Of a stretch of DNA of 64,000 nt, positions 9,801 through 18,284 are shown one piece after another. The DNA lies in NCBI RefSeq assembly GCF_900108585.1, contig NZ_UESZ01000001.1, positions 3,534,001 through 3,598,000 of the forward strand. The letters are read 5' to 3'. Both the position numbers and the translations under genes were made by a program. The notes under the pieces were generated by a model. That model saw nothing but the letters and a program-made list of their open reading frames with translations, was not told the DNA's origin and made no database searches. Each line of letters opens with the position of its first letter. Position 1 is the stretch's first letter. This DNA comes from Branchiibius hedensis. GTDB taxonomy: Bacteria; Actinomycetota; Actinomycetes; Actinomycetales; Dermatophilaceae.

Positions 9801-10142
9801 GAGGGTGACCAGCGTGCCGGACTCCGCCCGCTCGTCGGCGGGCTGGTGCAGGACGCCGGACAGGAAGCGGTCCCGCAACGCCGAACTGATCCGGCTACCG
9901 GCCCAAGCTGCGGCTAGATCGCCTGCGCCCGTGACCAATCCGCGTCCGATCAGCAGCGCGAGTACGGCGATCGCGGGCGTCCGCAGATCGTGACCGTGCA
10001 CGACCGCAACGACCAGGGCCGCGATGGCGAACGCCTGGGCAACAGCAAGGATCCCGGCCACCACCCCCAGCGCCGCGATGACCGCGACGGGGAGGCGGGT
10101 GGCCGGGACCTGCTTGACCAGCCGGGGATCAAACGGTCGCAA
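6858..10142 (-). CDS. cydDC: Fused CydDC ABC exporter for cytochrome bd assembly
   Basis: This 1094-residue protein holds two complete ABC half-exporters in tandem. The first half has Walker A GESGAGKTT (354-362), signature LSAGQ and Walker B VILLDEP. The second has GDNGTGKST (911-919), signature VSGGE (about 1015) and VVLLDEP. Separate cydD and cydC genes are usual in proteobacteria, while fusion is common in actinobacteria. CydDC exports cysteine/glutathione-type thiols or handles haem, and is needed to mature cytochrome bd. It overlaps the cydB stop by 14 bases. The first signature has A in place of the usual second G (LSAGQ), which may mark one degenerate ATP site. Confidence 0.95.
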   Translation of the reverse strand: MRPFDPRLVKQVPATRLPVAVIAALGVVAGILAVAQAFAIAALVVAVVHGHDLRTPAIAVLALLIGRGLVTGAGDLAAAWAGSRISSALRDRFLSGVLHQPADERAESGTLVTLATAGAASVEPYVARYLPALITAAVVPPLVLLALLFTDWPSFLIVVITLPLLPLFAALIGRHTQTQVDKRWAASNRLAGHFLDVMRGLPTLVGYQRAEHQVGVVAQVSDQHRKATNRTLRTAFLSSAALELLATICVAMVAVAVGLRLAGGHMLLGVGLTAILLAPEAYWPIRRVGQEFHTAADGVQAIDALLADAPATPSSAGAGALTATDLTYRYPGTEYDVIAGLSLTLEPGLTAIVGESGAGKTTLLELLAGLRTPTHGTVQAPRTHLVTQRPLLIPGTVADNLRLGNDASDDELRKAMQRTGFDAVVASLPDGLDTSVGDDGSGLSAGQRGLLALTRAVLDPTAVILLDEPTAHLDTSVSAGVDDALRTLSQDRTIAVVTHDPMLTMYADRVVTVPVTPGAESAVVPVASDAAEAHQPLAQPSSPEPEIPARQPVLRPAKGVIPAALVGSLATMCGVALTATSGWLIVQASLRPVVLTLLVAIVAVRTFGIGRPVLRYTERLLSHNAALRDLTLRRTALFARLIPLTPARLGRQRRGDVLNLAVHDLDDEVDAQVRVLVPAIGTILTLLIAVIVATALLPVTGLVLLAIALIVLLIGVLDFVLERQAQPSVLQTRGDIAAVAELATSNATALQGVHAQEPVLSRLQVAQERSARVSLSAATARATGDTLSLITVGIATVAIAVLAGHAVSAERISLPVAGLLTLLPVALTDVLTSVPDIVNALCRSLIARRRLVALTDQEPAVRDRSAASTPPVPQRPTLQLAQVNASWDDVHDALRHADLRVAPGEHIALVGDNGTGKSTALAVLARHLEPTAGRYTVDGVEVGTWAPDDVRRLIALVDDEPHVFAGSVRANLLLARPHATDHEVTSALIDSGLGHWLGGLPHGLDTMLGTGQRGVSGGERTRLAIARAVLSGRPVVLLDEPVAHLDVPTARSVLSDVQVALRESSLVIVSHQQIGLEGCDRVVALRDPAEATRA

Positions 10143-11163
10143 GGTCCCGCTCGTCCTTGGCCGGCGGGATGTTGTCCACCGAGATCCGCTTGCGGAACAT
10201 CCAGTAGGTGAAGCCCTGGTAGAGCAACACGATCGGCGTGAAGATCACCGCGACCACGGTCATGATCTGCAGCGTCAGGTGGCTGCTGGACGCGTTGTGG
10301 ATCGTCAGCGAGTAGGCCGGGTTGGTGCTCGAGGGCATCACGTCGGGGAACAGCGCGAAGAACAACGAGGCCACCACGAAGGCGATCGCCAGGAAGGTGC
10401 CGGTGAACGCCCACCCCTCGCGGTTGGCCAGGTGGGCGAGGAACCCACCGACACACGCGATCACGGCGATCAGGAAGGACAGCCAGCTCCAGATGGAGCC
10501 CTGCTGGATGTTGATGATCAACATGAAGGCCACGGTGATCACCGCCGCAACGACCCAGACCTTGGTCGCCAGGGCTTGCGCGTCCTCGCGGATCTGCCCG
10601 GTGGTCTTGAGCGAGATGAAGTTCAGCCCGTGCAGGAAGAACACGGTCAGCGTCATCAGACCGCCGAGCAGCGCGATCGGGTTCAGCAAGGTGAACAGGT
10701 TGCCGGTGAACTCGTGCTGCGCGTCAATCGGCACACCGCGCACGATGTTGGTGAACGCCACACCCCACAGCAGGGCCGGCACGTAGGAGCCGATGGCGAT
10801 GCACCAGTCCCAACCGCGCCGCCAGGCGTCACTGTCCCGCTTGCCGCGGTATTCGAAGCCGAGCGCCCGGATGATCAGTGCGACCAGGATCAGGAACAGG
10901 GCCAGGTAGAAGCCGCTGAAGAGGGTTGCGTACCACTCGGGGAACGCCGCGAACGTCGCACCACCAGCGGTCAGCAGCCACACTTCGTTGCCGTCCCAGA
11001 CCGGGCCGATCGTGTTGAGCAGCACCCGCTTTCGGCGCTCGCCGTCCGGTCCGCGACCCAGCACCGGCAACGCCATGCCGACGCCGAAGTCGAAGCCTTC
11101 GAGGGTGAAGTAGCCGATCCAGAGGACGGCGATGATCAGGAACCAGAACTCCTGCAGACCCAT
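10129..11163 (-). CDS. cydB: Cytochrome bd quinol oxidase subunit II
   Basis: This 344-residue polytopic membrane protein starts MGLQEFWFLIIAVLWIGYFTLEGFDFGVGM, the conserved CydB N-terminus with its first helix and the GFDFGVGM motif. CydB lacks haem and pairs with CydA in the high-affinity terminal oxidase that reduces oxygen with menaquinol or ubiquinol electrons. It lies 28 bases after cydA, with AAGGAGA before the ATG, and runs into cydDC with overlap. Confidence 0.97.
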   Translation of the reverse strand: MGLQEFWFLIIAVLWIGYFTLEGFDFGVGMALPVLGRGPDGERRKRVLLNTIGPVWDGNEVWLLTAGGATFAAFPEWYATLFSGFYLALFLILVALIIRALGFEYRGKRDSDAWRRGWDWCIAIGSYVPALLWGVAFTNIVRGVPIDAQHEFTGNLFTLLNPIALLGGLMTLTVFFLHGLNFISLKTTGQIREDAQALATKVWVVAAVITVAFMLIINIQQGSIWSWLSFLIAVIACVGGFLAHLANREGWAFTGTFLAIAFVVASLFFALFPDVMPSSTNPAYSLTIHNASSSHLTLQIMTVVAVIFTPIVLLYQGFTYWMFRKRISVDNIPPAKDERDLATV

Positions 11164-11191
11164 GATGTTGTCTCCTTATCCGATCCGCAGC

Positions 11192-12646
11192 TCAGTAGGC
11201 GAAAGCCAGTTGTTTGTCGGCGTCGTCGGAATCGTCGTCCGAGTCCTCGAAGGGATCATCGAACGGCGGGGCGCCCGCCTTGGCGTAGCGCAAGGTGAGT
11301 CCGACCTCGATGACGGCCAACACGCCGTACAGGAGGGTGAAGCCGACCAGTGAGAGCAGCACGGTCCACGGACCCACGCTGGGGCTGACGCCGTTGGAGG
11401 TGGTCAACAGACCGAAGACGATCCACGGCTGCCGGCCGGCCTCGGTGAAGATCCAGCCGAAACTGTTGCCCAGGACGGGGAAGAGGACGGCGGCCAGGCC
11501 GAGCCACTTCCACCACCTACTGGTCAGCGCGCCATCCCCGTTGCTCTTGCGCAGCGACCAGAGCGCCAGGATCGCGATCGCCATCGCCGCGAACCCGAAG
11601 CCCATCATCAACCGGAACGACCAATAGGTCAGCGGGATGGTCGGGGTGTAGCTCTCGGCGCGGGTGAGCGGGTCACTGGCGTACTTGGCCTGGTAGGCCT
11701 TCTCCAGGTCGTTGATGCCCTGGATGTGGCCGCTGAAGCTGCCGGTGCCCAGGAAGGACAACAGCTTCGGCACGGTGATGGCGATCTTCTCTTCCTGGCC
11801 GTTGAGACTGCCGATCGTCAGGATGGAGAACGGTGCACCGTCCTGGCTCTCGTAGAGCGCCTCCGCGGAGGCCATCTTCATCGGCTGCACCTCGGTCATG
11901 ATCTTGCCCTGCGCGTCGCCGGAGATCACGATGCCCAGACCGGCGACCAGGGTCATCCAGGCGCCGAACTTGGCTGCCTTGCGGTACATCCAGCGGTCTT
12001 CGTGCTCCTTGTTGCGCCACACCAACCAGGCGGCGACACCCAGGACGAACGCACCACCGCACAGGTAGGCGGAGAAGAGCACGTGCGGGAAGGTCACCAA
12101 CTGCACTTTGTTGGTCAGCACCGCGAAGAAGTCGGTCAGTTCCGCGCGCCCGGTCTCGGGGTTGTTCTTGTAGCCGACCGGGTTCTGCATGAACGAGTTG
12201 GCGGTCAGGATGAAGTACGCCGAGAGCACCGTGCCGATGTGTACCAACCAGATCGTCGCGGCGTGCAACTTCTCCGGGATGCGCCCCCAACCGAAGATCC
12301 ACAACCCCAGGAAGACCGACTCGAGGAAGAACGCGAGCAGCGCCTCGATGGCCAGCGGGGCGCCGAAGATGTCGCCGACGAAGCGGGAGTAGTCCGACCA
12401 GTTCATCCCGAACTGGAACTCCTGCACGATGCCGGTGACCAGTCCGAGCGCGAAGTTGATCGCGAAGAGCTTGCCGAAGAACTTGCTCAGCCGCATCCAC
12501 TGCGGGTCACGCTTCTTGATCCACAAGGTGTGAAAGACCGCGACCACGAAGGACAAGCCGATCGTGATGGGCACGAAGAGGAAGTGATAGACGGTCGTGA
12601 TGGCGAACTGCCATCGCGCCAGGTCTAGCGCGGTATGTGCATCCAT
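11192..12646 (-). CDS. cydA: Cytochrome bd quinol oxidase subunit I
   Basis: This 484-residue protein is the haem-bearing subunit. The N-terminal LARWQFAITTVYHFLFVPITIG holds the conserved histidine of helix I. The EAGRQPWIVFGLL motif near 390 is the GRQPW signature of CydA. The quinol loop looks short, as in Gram-positive enzymes. The acidic tail (DDPFEDSDDDSDDADK) is a local feature. It is the first gene of the operon cydA-cydB-cydDC-blaI-lipoprotein. A 25-base palindrome lies 48 bases before the start and probably controls it. The complex gives respiration at low oxygen and resists nitric oxide and sulfide. Confidence 0.97.
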   Translation of the reverse strand: MDAHTALDLARWQFAITTVYHFLFVPITIGLSFVVAVFHTLWIKKRDPQWMRLSKFFGKLFAINFALGLVTGIVQEFQFGMNWSDYSRFVGDIFGAPLAIEALLAFFLESVFLGLWIFGWGRIPEKLHAATIWLVHIGTVLSAYFILTANSFMQNPVGYKNNPETGRAELTDFFAVLTNKVQLVTFPHVLFSAYLCGGAFVLGVAAWLVWRNKEHEDRWMYRKAAKFGAWMTLVAGLGIVISGDAQGKIMTEVQPMKMASAEALYESQDGAPFSILTIGSLNGQEEKIAITVPKLLSFLGTGSFSGHIQGINDLEKAYQAKYASDPLTRAESYTPTIPLTYWSFRLMMGFGFAAMAIAILALWSLRKSNGDGALTSRWWKWLGLAAVLFPVLGNSFGWIFTEAGRQPWIVFGLLTTSNGVSPSVGPWTVLLSLVGFTLLYGVLAVIEVGLTLRYAKAGAPPFDDPFEDSDDDSDDADKQLAFAY

Positions 12647-12694
12647 GGTCGCTCCCCATGTGTTCTGTGGCTGCGCACAGCCGGTCCGTGGTGT

Positions 12695-12719
12695 CTTCTA
12701 CTACACGCTGTAGTAGAAG
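12695..12719. promoter_or_regulatory. Near-perfect palindrome upstream of cydA, probable BlaI operator
   Basis: Two perfect 11-base arms, CTTCTACTACA (12695-12705) and TGTAGTAGAAG (12709-12719), flank the centre CGC. The inner TACA...TGTA half-sites are those bound by BlaI/MecI/CopY proteins, although the three-base centre is one base longer than the staphylococcal arrangement. It is the only such dyad I noticed in the window. The only BlaI-type gene lies at the end of the operon that starts here. Confidence 0.7.
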
Positions 12720-12757
12720 CTACTCCCGGATTTTGCGCGGTGCCTAGGAAGTGCGAC

Positions 12758-13570
12758 CTAACCGCGCTGCGGGTCCTTGCGCAGATGGCTGAGGGCGGTC
12801 ACGACGACGCCGACCGCGGCGACGATTCCGGCCAGGATCCACATCGTGGGCGCGAACTGTGCCCAACCGGCCTTGATCGACGCGGTAGCCACCGAGGTCA
12901 CGGCGATCGAGTGCGCCAACAACGCGCCGACTCCGACAACGATCGCGAAAATGGCTGCCGCACAGATCAACCCGACCCCCAGCCAGCGGATGGCCCGCCT
13001 TCCGCCGCCGCGCAGTCCACCGGCGACCAGCAGGAGCAGTACGCCGATCAACGGGCTCAGCCAGGAGGCGAGACTCACCCAGCGGGAGGCTTTGGCGGCT
13101 GTCTCCAGCGCCTGCTGGGCACCGAGCACCTGCTGGCCGACGGTCAGGTCGGACGGCGCGGAGATCTGCAGATCGGGCCGCACGGTGTGCAGCGCCTCGA
13201 CAACCTGGGCGCCGACCTGGTTCAGTTCCAGCGCGGCATCGCTCGCCCGACCGCTCACGATCGCCTCGTGCACCGGCTGCACCGCACCCGCAACCAGGGG
13301 GGTCAACGAGTCCTTGGTCAGGACCGAGGTGGCCGTCCGCTGCACGAGCGGCCGCAGCAAGCGCAGGTCCGGATTGGCAGCCACGACCCGGTCGCCGATC
13401 ACGATCCCGAGTTGGTTCGCGACCTGCGGGTCCTTGCGGATCTGGTCGGCGTTGGCTGCGAACCGCGCGCTGTCCAGCACTTCGTACCGGGCGAACCCGG
13501 CGACGATGCCCACGATGAGCAACAGGGTGCCCAGCACTGCGAGGATGCCGGCTCCGATCCGCGAGGCCAT
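12758..13570 (-). CDS. Integral membrane protein, paralogue of the adjacent PLC-fusion N-terminus
   Basis: A 270-residue protein with one N-terminal helix, an extracytoplasmic-looking domain (about 35-165) and a bundle of three or four C-terminal helices. The soluble part begins ARFAANADQIRKDPQVANQLG and continues RPLVQRTATSVL. The same pattern occurs in the N-terminal half of the gene directly upstream (NRFAGHADDIRKDPAVASALG, RPLVQSTTTSVI), so the two are tandem paralogues. It starts one base after that gene's stop, which implies coupled translation. Function unknown. I can only say it may assemble with its partner. Confidence 0.8.
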   Translation of the reverse strand: MASRIGAGILAVLGTLLLIVGIVAGFARYEVLDSARFAANADQIRKDPQVANQLGIVIGDRVVAANPDLRLLRPLVQRTATSVLTKDSLTPLVAGAVQPVHEAIVSGRASDAALELNQVGAQVVEALHTVRPDLQISAPSDLTVGQQVLGAQQALETAAKASRWVSLASWLSPLIGVLLLLVAGGLRGGGRRAIRWLGVGLICAAAIFAIVVGVGALLAHSIAVTSVATASIKAGWAQFAPTMWILAGIVAAVGVVVTALSHLRKDPQRG

Positions 13571-13571
13571 G

Positions 13572-15689
13572 TCAGTCCAACCCGTTGAGGGTCTGCACCA
13601 CGGACTTCAGATCACCGAGGTTGTAGTAGTTGACCGCGACATAGTTGGGGATCTGGCCGCGTTCCTGCTCGCACTTCTGGGCCAGTGGCAGCAGCACCGA
13701 GCGAGCGTTGACCTTCTTGGCGTCCGCCTGAAGGCTGCCGAAGCCACTGAGCCAGTGGTTCATCAGGAAGATCGGATTGTCCGGCTCGCCGCGTTTGATG
13801 GCGCAACTGAACGAGGCGACGCTCGGGTTGGTGTATTCGGTGTCCTGCGACCACTGCGGGCCGTAGAGCATCCAGGGGTACGCCGCGGTGTCCGCTTCGT
13901 TCTCGTGCAACCACACCAGGCGCTTGCCGCTGGAGATCATCTGCCCGAGGCTGGCCCAGTCCTGACCCTTGGCCGGCGGCGTGTAGACCTTGTCCAGCAG
14001 CCCGACATCGCCCAGCATCGTGGCCACGTCGGCGGGCTTGACGATGTCCTGCACGAAGAAGGTGACGACCTCGCGCGGATGCTGGTCCATCCAGGTCTTG
14101 ACCTGACTCATCACCTTGGGCCAATCGGTGGCTCCCAGCTCACACAGCTCGTGGCACAGGTAGAGCCCGATCGGTCCCTCCGGTTTCACGTTCAGAGAAT
14201 TGCGCAGCCGCAGGGCGCTCTGCACGGTGCTCGCACCGAACGTCTCGTTGGCCTGGGCAACTGCCTGCGCCCGCGTGGCGTCCGAATTGGCAATGACGCC
14301 AGGGCGGTTGGTGGACTGGCCGTACCAGCTGTCGATCAAGAAGACGCGGACACCGGCATTGAGCTGGCCGATGATGCCGGTGGGCTGCTCAGCCAGGAAG
14401 TAGTTCTCGTCCAAGGCGCTCATCGAGTTGTGTGAGGCCTCGAACGACACGTCGTTGTAAGGCCGGTCGCACAACTGCACCCAGCCGTTGCACCGCTGGT
14501 CGGCCGGACCCGTTTCGGCCGCGATCGACGTACTCTGCGGCCAGGCGAAGACGGCCACCGACACCAGCAGCGCGACGGCGGCGAGGGCGGCCAGGACGCG
14601 CGCGCCGTACCGGCGGATCGAGGCCACCGCTTTCGGCGCCAGACCGCGCCGAAGCGCTGCCTCGTAACCGGCGACCAGGACCTCGGCCAGGACGTAGGCG
14701 ACCAGGGCCACACCGGCGAGGGCGACCAGGAACTGGATCACCATGGCCGGGCGCAGCACCATGAGTACGCCGAGCAGCCCCAGGGCGACGACCCGCACCC
14801 CCCAGCCGGCGGGCGTCGTGGGCCGGGAGCGCGCCGCGCGCAGCGCCCACTGGTCGAATTCACGTAGGTTGCGCACCGGCAGGGTGCGTGCGCATGCGAT
14901 CAGGACCAGGCCGGCGAATCCGACGATGAGCGTCAGGATTGCAGTCGGGACGACCATCGTCGACCACGCGGCGGAGGCCACCGCCGGCACCAGACCAGTC
15001 GGCGTGAAGATGGTGTTGGCAATGACGCCGAGCGAGATGATTGCCGCGAAAACACCTGCGGCCCACAGCAACACGCGCCCGACGGTGAAGCCGGCGGATC
15101 GCCAGGTGCGCCGCCCCATCAGCACGGCGGCCAGCAGACACAGAGCGGCCAGCAACGGCAGCAGCCAGGACAGCACCCGCACCCACCGAGCAGCCTGCAA
15201 GGTGTGCGCGGCGAACGACTGCGAGCCGATCGAGGAGAAGGTGACGTCGAGGTTGTCCGGGACGCTGGCAACTAGGTCTGGTTTGAATTCCTTCAACGCG
15301 GAGATCGAGATCGCGGCGATGTCCGCAGCCTGCAGCAGGACCTGGCTGTCGCTGTCGGAGGTGAGGTACTGGTGCAACGGCCGGACGGCGCTGCGGAACA
15401 CCGGGCCCGCGGCGTCGCTCTCGATGACGGAGGTCGTCGTGCTCTGCACCAACGGCCGCAGGGCAGCGAGGTTGGTGTTGGCCGTGATGATCTTGTCGGT
15501 GACGACCACGCCGAGCGCACTGGCGACGGCCGGGTCCTTGCGGATGTCATCGGCGTGACCGGCGAACCGATTGCCGTTGAGCAGTTCGAAGTTGGCCAGC
15601 CCGGCGAGCATGGCTGCCGCCGTGAGGATGGTCGCCAGCACCATGAGGATGCGACTGGCGATGCTGGTTGACGGTGTTGCGGATGACAC
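13572..15689 (-). CDS. Membrane protein with C-terminal PI-PLC-like phosphodiesterase domain
   Basis: This 705-residue protein has two parts. Residues 1-390 form a membrane module: one N-terminal helix, the NRFAGHADDIRKDP domain, then several helices to about 385. Residues 400-705 resemble the PLC-like phosphodiesterase TIM barrel: FEASHNSMSA with the candidate general acid/base His 420, GVRVFLIDSWYG (446-457), and LCHELCELG with a second His 513. The catalytic part should face the outside. The start is GTG with GGGAG six bases before it. The paralogue of the membrane module follows one base downstream. Candidate substrates are glycerophospho- or inositol lipids; activity is not shown. Confidence 0.82.
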   Translation of the reverse strand: MSSATPSTSIASRILMVLATILTAAAMLAGLANFELLNGNRFAGHADDIRKDPAVASALGVVVTDKIITANTNLAALRPLVQSTTTSVIESDAAGPVFRSAVRPLHQYLTSDSDSQVLLQAADIAAISISALKEFKPDLVASVPDNLDVTFSSIGSQSFAAHTLQAARWVRVLSWLLPLLAALCLLAAVLMGRRTWRSAGFTVGRVLLWAAGVFAAIISLGVIANTIFTPTGLVPAVASAAWSTMVVPTAILTLIVGFAGLVLIACARTLPVRNLREFDQWALRAARSRPTTPAGWGVRVVALGLLGVLMVLRPAMVIQFLVALAGVALVAYVLAEVLVAGYEAALRRGLAPKAVASIRRYGARVLAALAAVALLVSVAVFAWPQSTSIAAETGPADQRCNGWVQLCDRPYNDVSFEASHNSMSALDENYFLAEQPTGIIGQLNAGVRVFLIDSWYGQSTNRPGVIANSDATRAQAVAQANETFGASTVQSALRLRNSLNVKPEGPIGLYLCHELCELGATDWPKVMSQVKTWMDQHPREVVTFFVQDIVKPADVATMLGDVGLLDKVYTPPAKGQDWASLGQMISSGKRLVWLHENEADTAAYPWMLYGPQWSQDTEYTNPSVASFSCAIKRGEPDNPIFLMNHWLSGFGSLQADAKKVNARSVLLPLAQKCEQERGQIPNYVAVNYYNLGDLKSVVQTLNGLD

Positions 15690-15737
15690 TGATAGCTCCC
15701 GGCGCTCGTGCGGTGCCGTGATGCTATCGGCGCAATC

Positions 15738-16502
15738 TCACGATTCGCCCGGAATCTCGCGCCATGACGGATCTTGGTGGGTTGCGGCTCGGACCACTGC
15801 GTCGGCGATGATCGGGTCGAGACCGCCGTGCCCTCGACCCGGCAGCGGCCGAAACGTCGCGTCGGGCAGTAGTTCCGCGAGACGTTGCCCCTGCGCGAAC
15901 GGCAGCACTCGGTCCTGGTCGCCGTGTTGCACCAGGACGGGGATCGTGATCTGCGCTGCGAGCGCGGCGCTGTCGAACCGGTCACGCAGCATCGGCCAGA
16001 ACGCCCGCAACCGCAGGTCGCGGGCGAGGTCCCGGGACGAACTGAACGGGGCCGTCAGCACCAGGCGCTCGCCGAACCCGTCCGCGGCGAGCGCAGTGGC
16101 GACCGCCGTGCCCAAAGAGAACCCGGAGAGTACGACGCGTCCCGGGAACCGCCGGGCGGCGGCTCTGGCTGCCGCCAGCAAGGAGACGGAACTGGCGCGC
16201 TGGTCGGCCAGCACGCCGTACCCGGGGTATTCGACGACGGCGATGCTGACGCCGCGGCCGGCCACGTCGGCCACGAGCGGTTGGCACGAGCGCAGATCGT
16301 CGCCGTTGCCGTGGAAGTGCAGCACCGTGACGTCGGAGCCCACGTCGGCGTGCAACATGGCGCCGCCCGCCCAGTGCACCAAGCGGGCCGGGGCGAGGGG
16401 TTCAAAGGCGACCGGCGCGGGCGCGGGGAAGACGACGCGGCGGACAGGATCAAGACGCACGGTCCGAGGCTGCCACGAAACCGATTCGAAGCAGGACGCC
16501 AC
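15738..16502 (-). CDS. Alpha/beta hydrolase
   Basis: A 254-residue serine hydrolase fold. The oxyanion strand reads LHFHGNGDD, the nucleophile elbow is GFSLGT, the acid is in HGDQDRVLPF and the terminal His is in GRGHGG. No signal peptide is seen. Two starts are possible: GTG at 16502, which nearly abuts the divergent argS, or GTG at 16460 (VRLDPVRR), which would leave more room for the argS promoter. Substrate unknown. It precedes the PLC-fusion gene by 48 bases on the same strand. Confidence 0.85.
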   Translation of the reverse strand: MASCFESVSWQPRTVRLDPVRRVVFPAPAPVAFEPLAPARLVHWAGGAMLHADVGSDVTVLHFHGNGDDLRSCQPLVADVAGRGVSIAVVEYPGYGVLADQRASSVSLLAAARAAARRFPGRVVLSGFSLGTAVATALAADGFGERLVLTAPFSSSRDLARDLRLRAFWPMLRDRFDSAALAAQITIPVLVQHGDQDRVLPFAQGQRLAELLPDATFRPLPGRGHGGLDPIIADAVVRAATHQDPSWREIPGES

Positions 16503-16522
16503 CCCGCCCTAACCTTGAACCC

Positions 16523-18256
16523 ATGACCGTTGATCCCGCCGTTGCCCTCACCAGCGCGGTCCAGGACGCCCTCGTGGCGGCGTTCGGACCGGAGTTCGCG
16601 CAGGTGGACCCGGTGGTGCGACCGGCCAACAAGAAGCAGACGAGTGCCGACCTGCAGGTCAACGCGGCGATGGCGCTGGGTAAGCGGCTCGGTCAGGCCC
16701 CGCGCAACGTCGCGGCGCAGATCGTCGAGCATCTGCACGCGCCAGCGCTCATCGAAGCGGTCGAGATCGCCGGTCCCGGCTTCCTCAACGTGACCTTGAT
16801 GACCACCTGGATCGCCGACGCGGCCGGGCGTGAGCTGGCTGACCCGAAGCTCGGTCTGCCCGACGTGCCGGAGCAGCGCGTGGTGATCGACTACTCCTCG
16901 CCGAACATCGCCAAGGAGATGCACGTCGGCCATTTGCGCACGACCGTCGTCGGCGACTCGTTGGCGCGCACGCTCGAGTTCATCGGGCACACCGTGATCC
17001 GGCAGAACCACGTCGGGGACTGGGGTACGCCGTTCGGCATGTTGGTCGAACATCTCCTGGAGTCCGATGAGGCCGAGGCCGAGTTACTGACGACTGACCC
17101 GAACGCGTTCTACCGGCACGCCCGGCAGAAGTTCGACAGCGACCCCGGTTTCGATGCGCGGGCCCGCAAGCGGGTGACACTGTTGCAGTCCGGCGACCCG
17201 GAGACTCTCGCGATCTGGCAGCGGTTGATCGACCTGTCGCTGGCCTATCTACGCCGGGTCTATGCCGAGTTGGACATCACGCTCGGCGACAACGACCTGG
17301 CCGGCGAATCGACGTACAACGACGAGTTGGCCCAGATCTGCGATGAGTTGCAGGAGAAGGGGATTGCCACCATCAGCGATGGTGCGCTGTGCGTGTTCCT
17401 GGACGGTTACACCGGGCGCGAAGGCAAGCCGGTGCCGTTGATCATCCGCAAGTCGGACGGTGGATACGGCTACGGCACAACCGATCTGGCGACCATCCGG
17501 CACCGGTCGCTCGACCTCAAGGCGGATCGGGCGCTGTACGTCGTGGGGGCACCGCAGAACCTGCACTTCCGCATGGTGTGGGAGACCGCCGAGAAGGCGG
17601 GCTGGGTGCAGGGGACCGAAGCCATTCACGTGCAGATCGGGTCGGTGCTGGGCGCCGACGGCAAACTGTTGCGGACTCGCTCGGGTGACCTGGTCAGTCT
17701 GCAGTCGTTGGTCGATGCCGCTCTCTCGCGGGCAGCGGAAGTGGTCGCCGAGTCGCGCCCGGACCTGCCAGCTGACGAGCGCGCCGTGATCGCCCACCAG
17801 GTCGGGGTGGGCGCGATCAAGTACGCCGATCTGTCCGTCGCGCACGACAGCGAGTACACCTTCGACCTGGACAGAATGGTTGCGCTGCAAGGCAACACCG
17901 GCCCCTACCTGCAGTACGCCGCAACCCGGATCCGCTCGATCCTCGGCCGCGCGGATGCGGTGGCCTTCGATGGTCCGATCGTGCTGGTCGAGCCGGCGGA
18001 GCGGGCGTTGGCGTTGAAGCTGCTCGACTTCGGCGCGGTGGTCGCGGCCGTGGGGGAGAGCCTCGAACCGCACCGCCTCGCGGCCTACCTGTTCGAGCTG
18101 GCGCAGACGTTCACCGCGTTCTACGAGCACTGCCCGGTGTTGAAGGCGCAGGATTCGACCGTGCGCGACTCCCGCCTGGCCCTGTGCGCCTTGACGTTGC
18201 AGGTGCTGCAGACCGGGCTGTCGCTGCTGGGGATCGCGACGCCCGAGCAGATGTAG
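16523..18256 (+). CDS. argS: Arginyl-tRNA synthetase
   Basis: This 577-residue class I synthetase charges tRNA-Arg. The adenylate-binding motif appears as SSPNIAKEMHVGHLRTT (HVGH for HIGH). The C-terminal anticodon-binding helical domain contains VALQGNTGPYLQYAATR. The KMSK equivalent is degenerate (VLGADGKLLRTRSGD), which is normal for ArgRS. A TAACCT hexamer at 16510-16515 stands seven bases before the ATG with no Shine-Dalgarno sequence, so the message is probably leaderless. Length matches the family. Confidence 0.97.
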   Translation: MTVDPAVALTSAVQDALVAAFGPEFAQVDPVVRPANKKQTSADLQVNAAMALGKRLGQAPRNVAAQIVEHLHAPALIEAVEIAGPGFLNVTLMTTWIADAAGRELADPKLGLPDVPEQRVVIDYSSPNIAKEMHVGHLRTTVVGDSLARTLEFIGHTVIRQNHVGDWGTPFGMLVEHLLESDEAEAELLTTDPNAFYRHARQKFDSDPGFDARARKRVTLLQSGDPETLAIWQRLIDLSLAYLRRVYAELDITLGDNDLAGESTYNDELAQICDELQEKGIATISDGALCVFLDGYTGREGKPVPLIIRKSDGGYGYGTTDLATIRHRSLDLKADRALYVVGAPQNLHFRMVWETAEKAGWVQGTEAIHVQIGSVLGADGKLLRTRSGDLVSLQSLVDAALSRAAEVVAESRPDLPADERAVIAHQVGVGAIKYADLSVAHDSEYTFDLDRMVALQGNTGPYLQYAATRIRSILGRADAVAFDGPIVLVEPAERALALKLLDFGAVVAAVGESLEPHRLAAYLFELAQTFTAFYEHCPVLKAQDSTVRDSRLALCALTLQVLQTGLSLLGIATPEQM

Positions 18257-18284
18257 CCGGCGCTACCAGGACGTGGCGCCGGCT
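18255..18284. terminator. Stem-loop between convergent argS and small gene
   Basis: AGCCGGCGC (18255-18263) and GCGCCGGCT (18276-18284) form a perfect 9-bp stem with a 12-base loop. It overlaps the argS stop codon and the last codons of the convergent small gene. There is no T-run, so it is a plausible bidirectional terminator. Confidence 0.5.

Noticed and set aside
12667-12680. TGTG-N6-CACA upstream of cydA as a CRP site
   Set aside because: The spacing is two bases too short for the TGTGA-N6-TCACA pattern.
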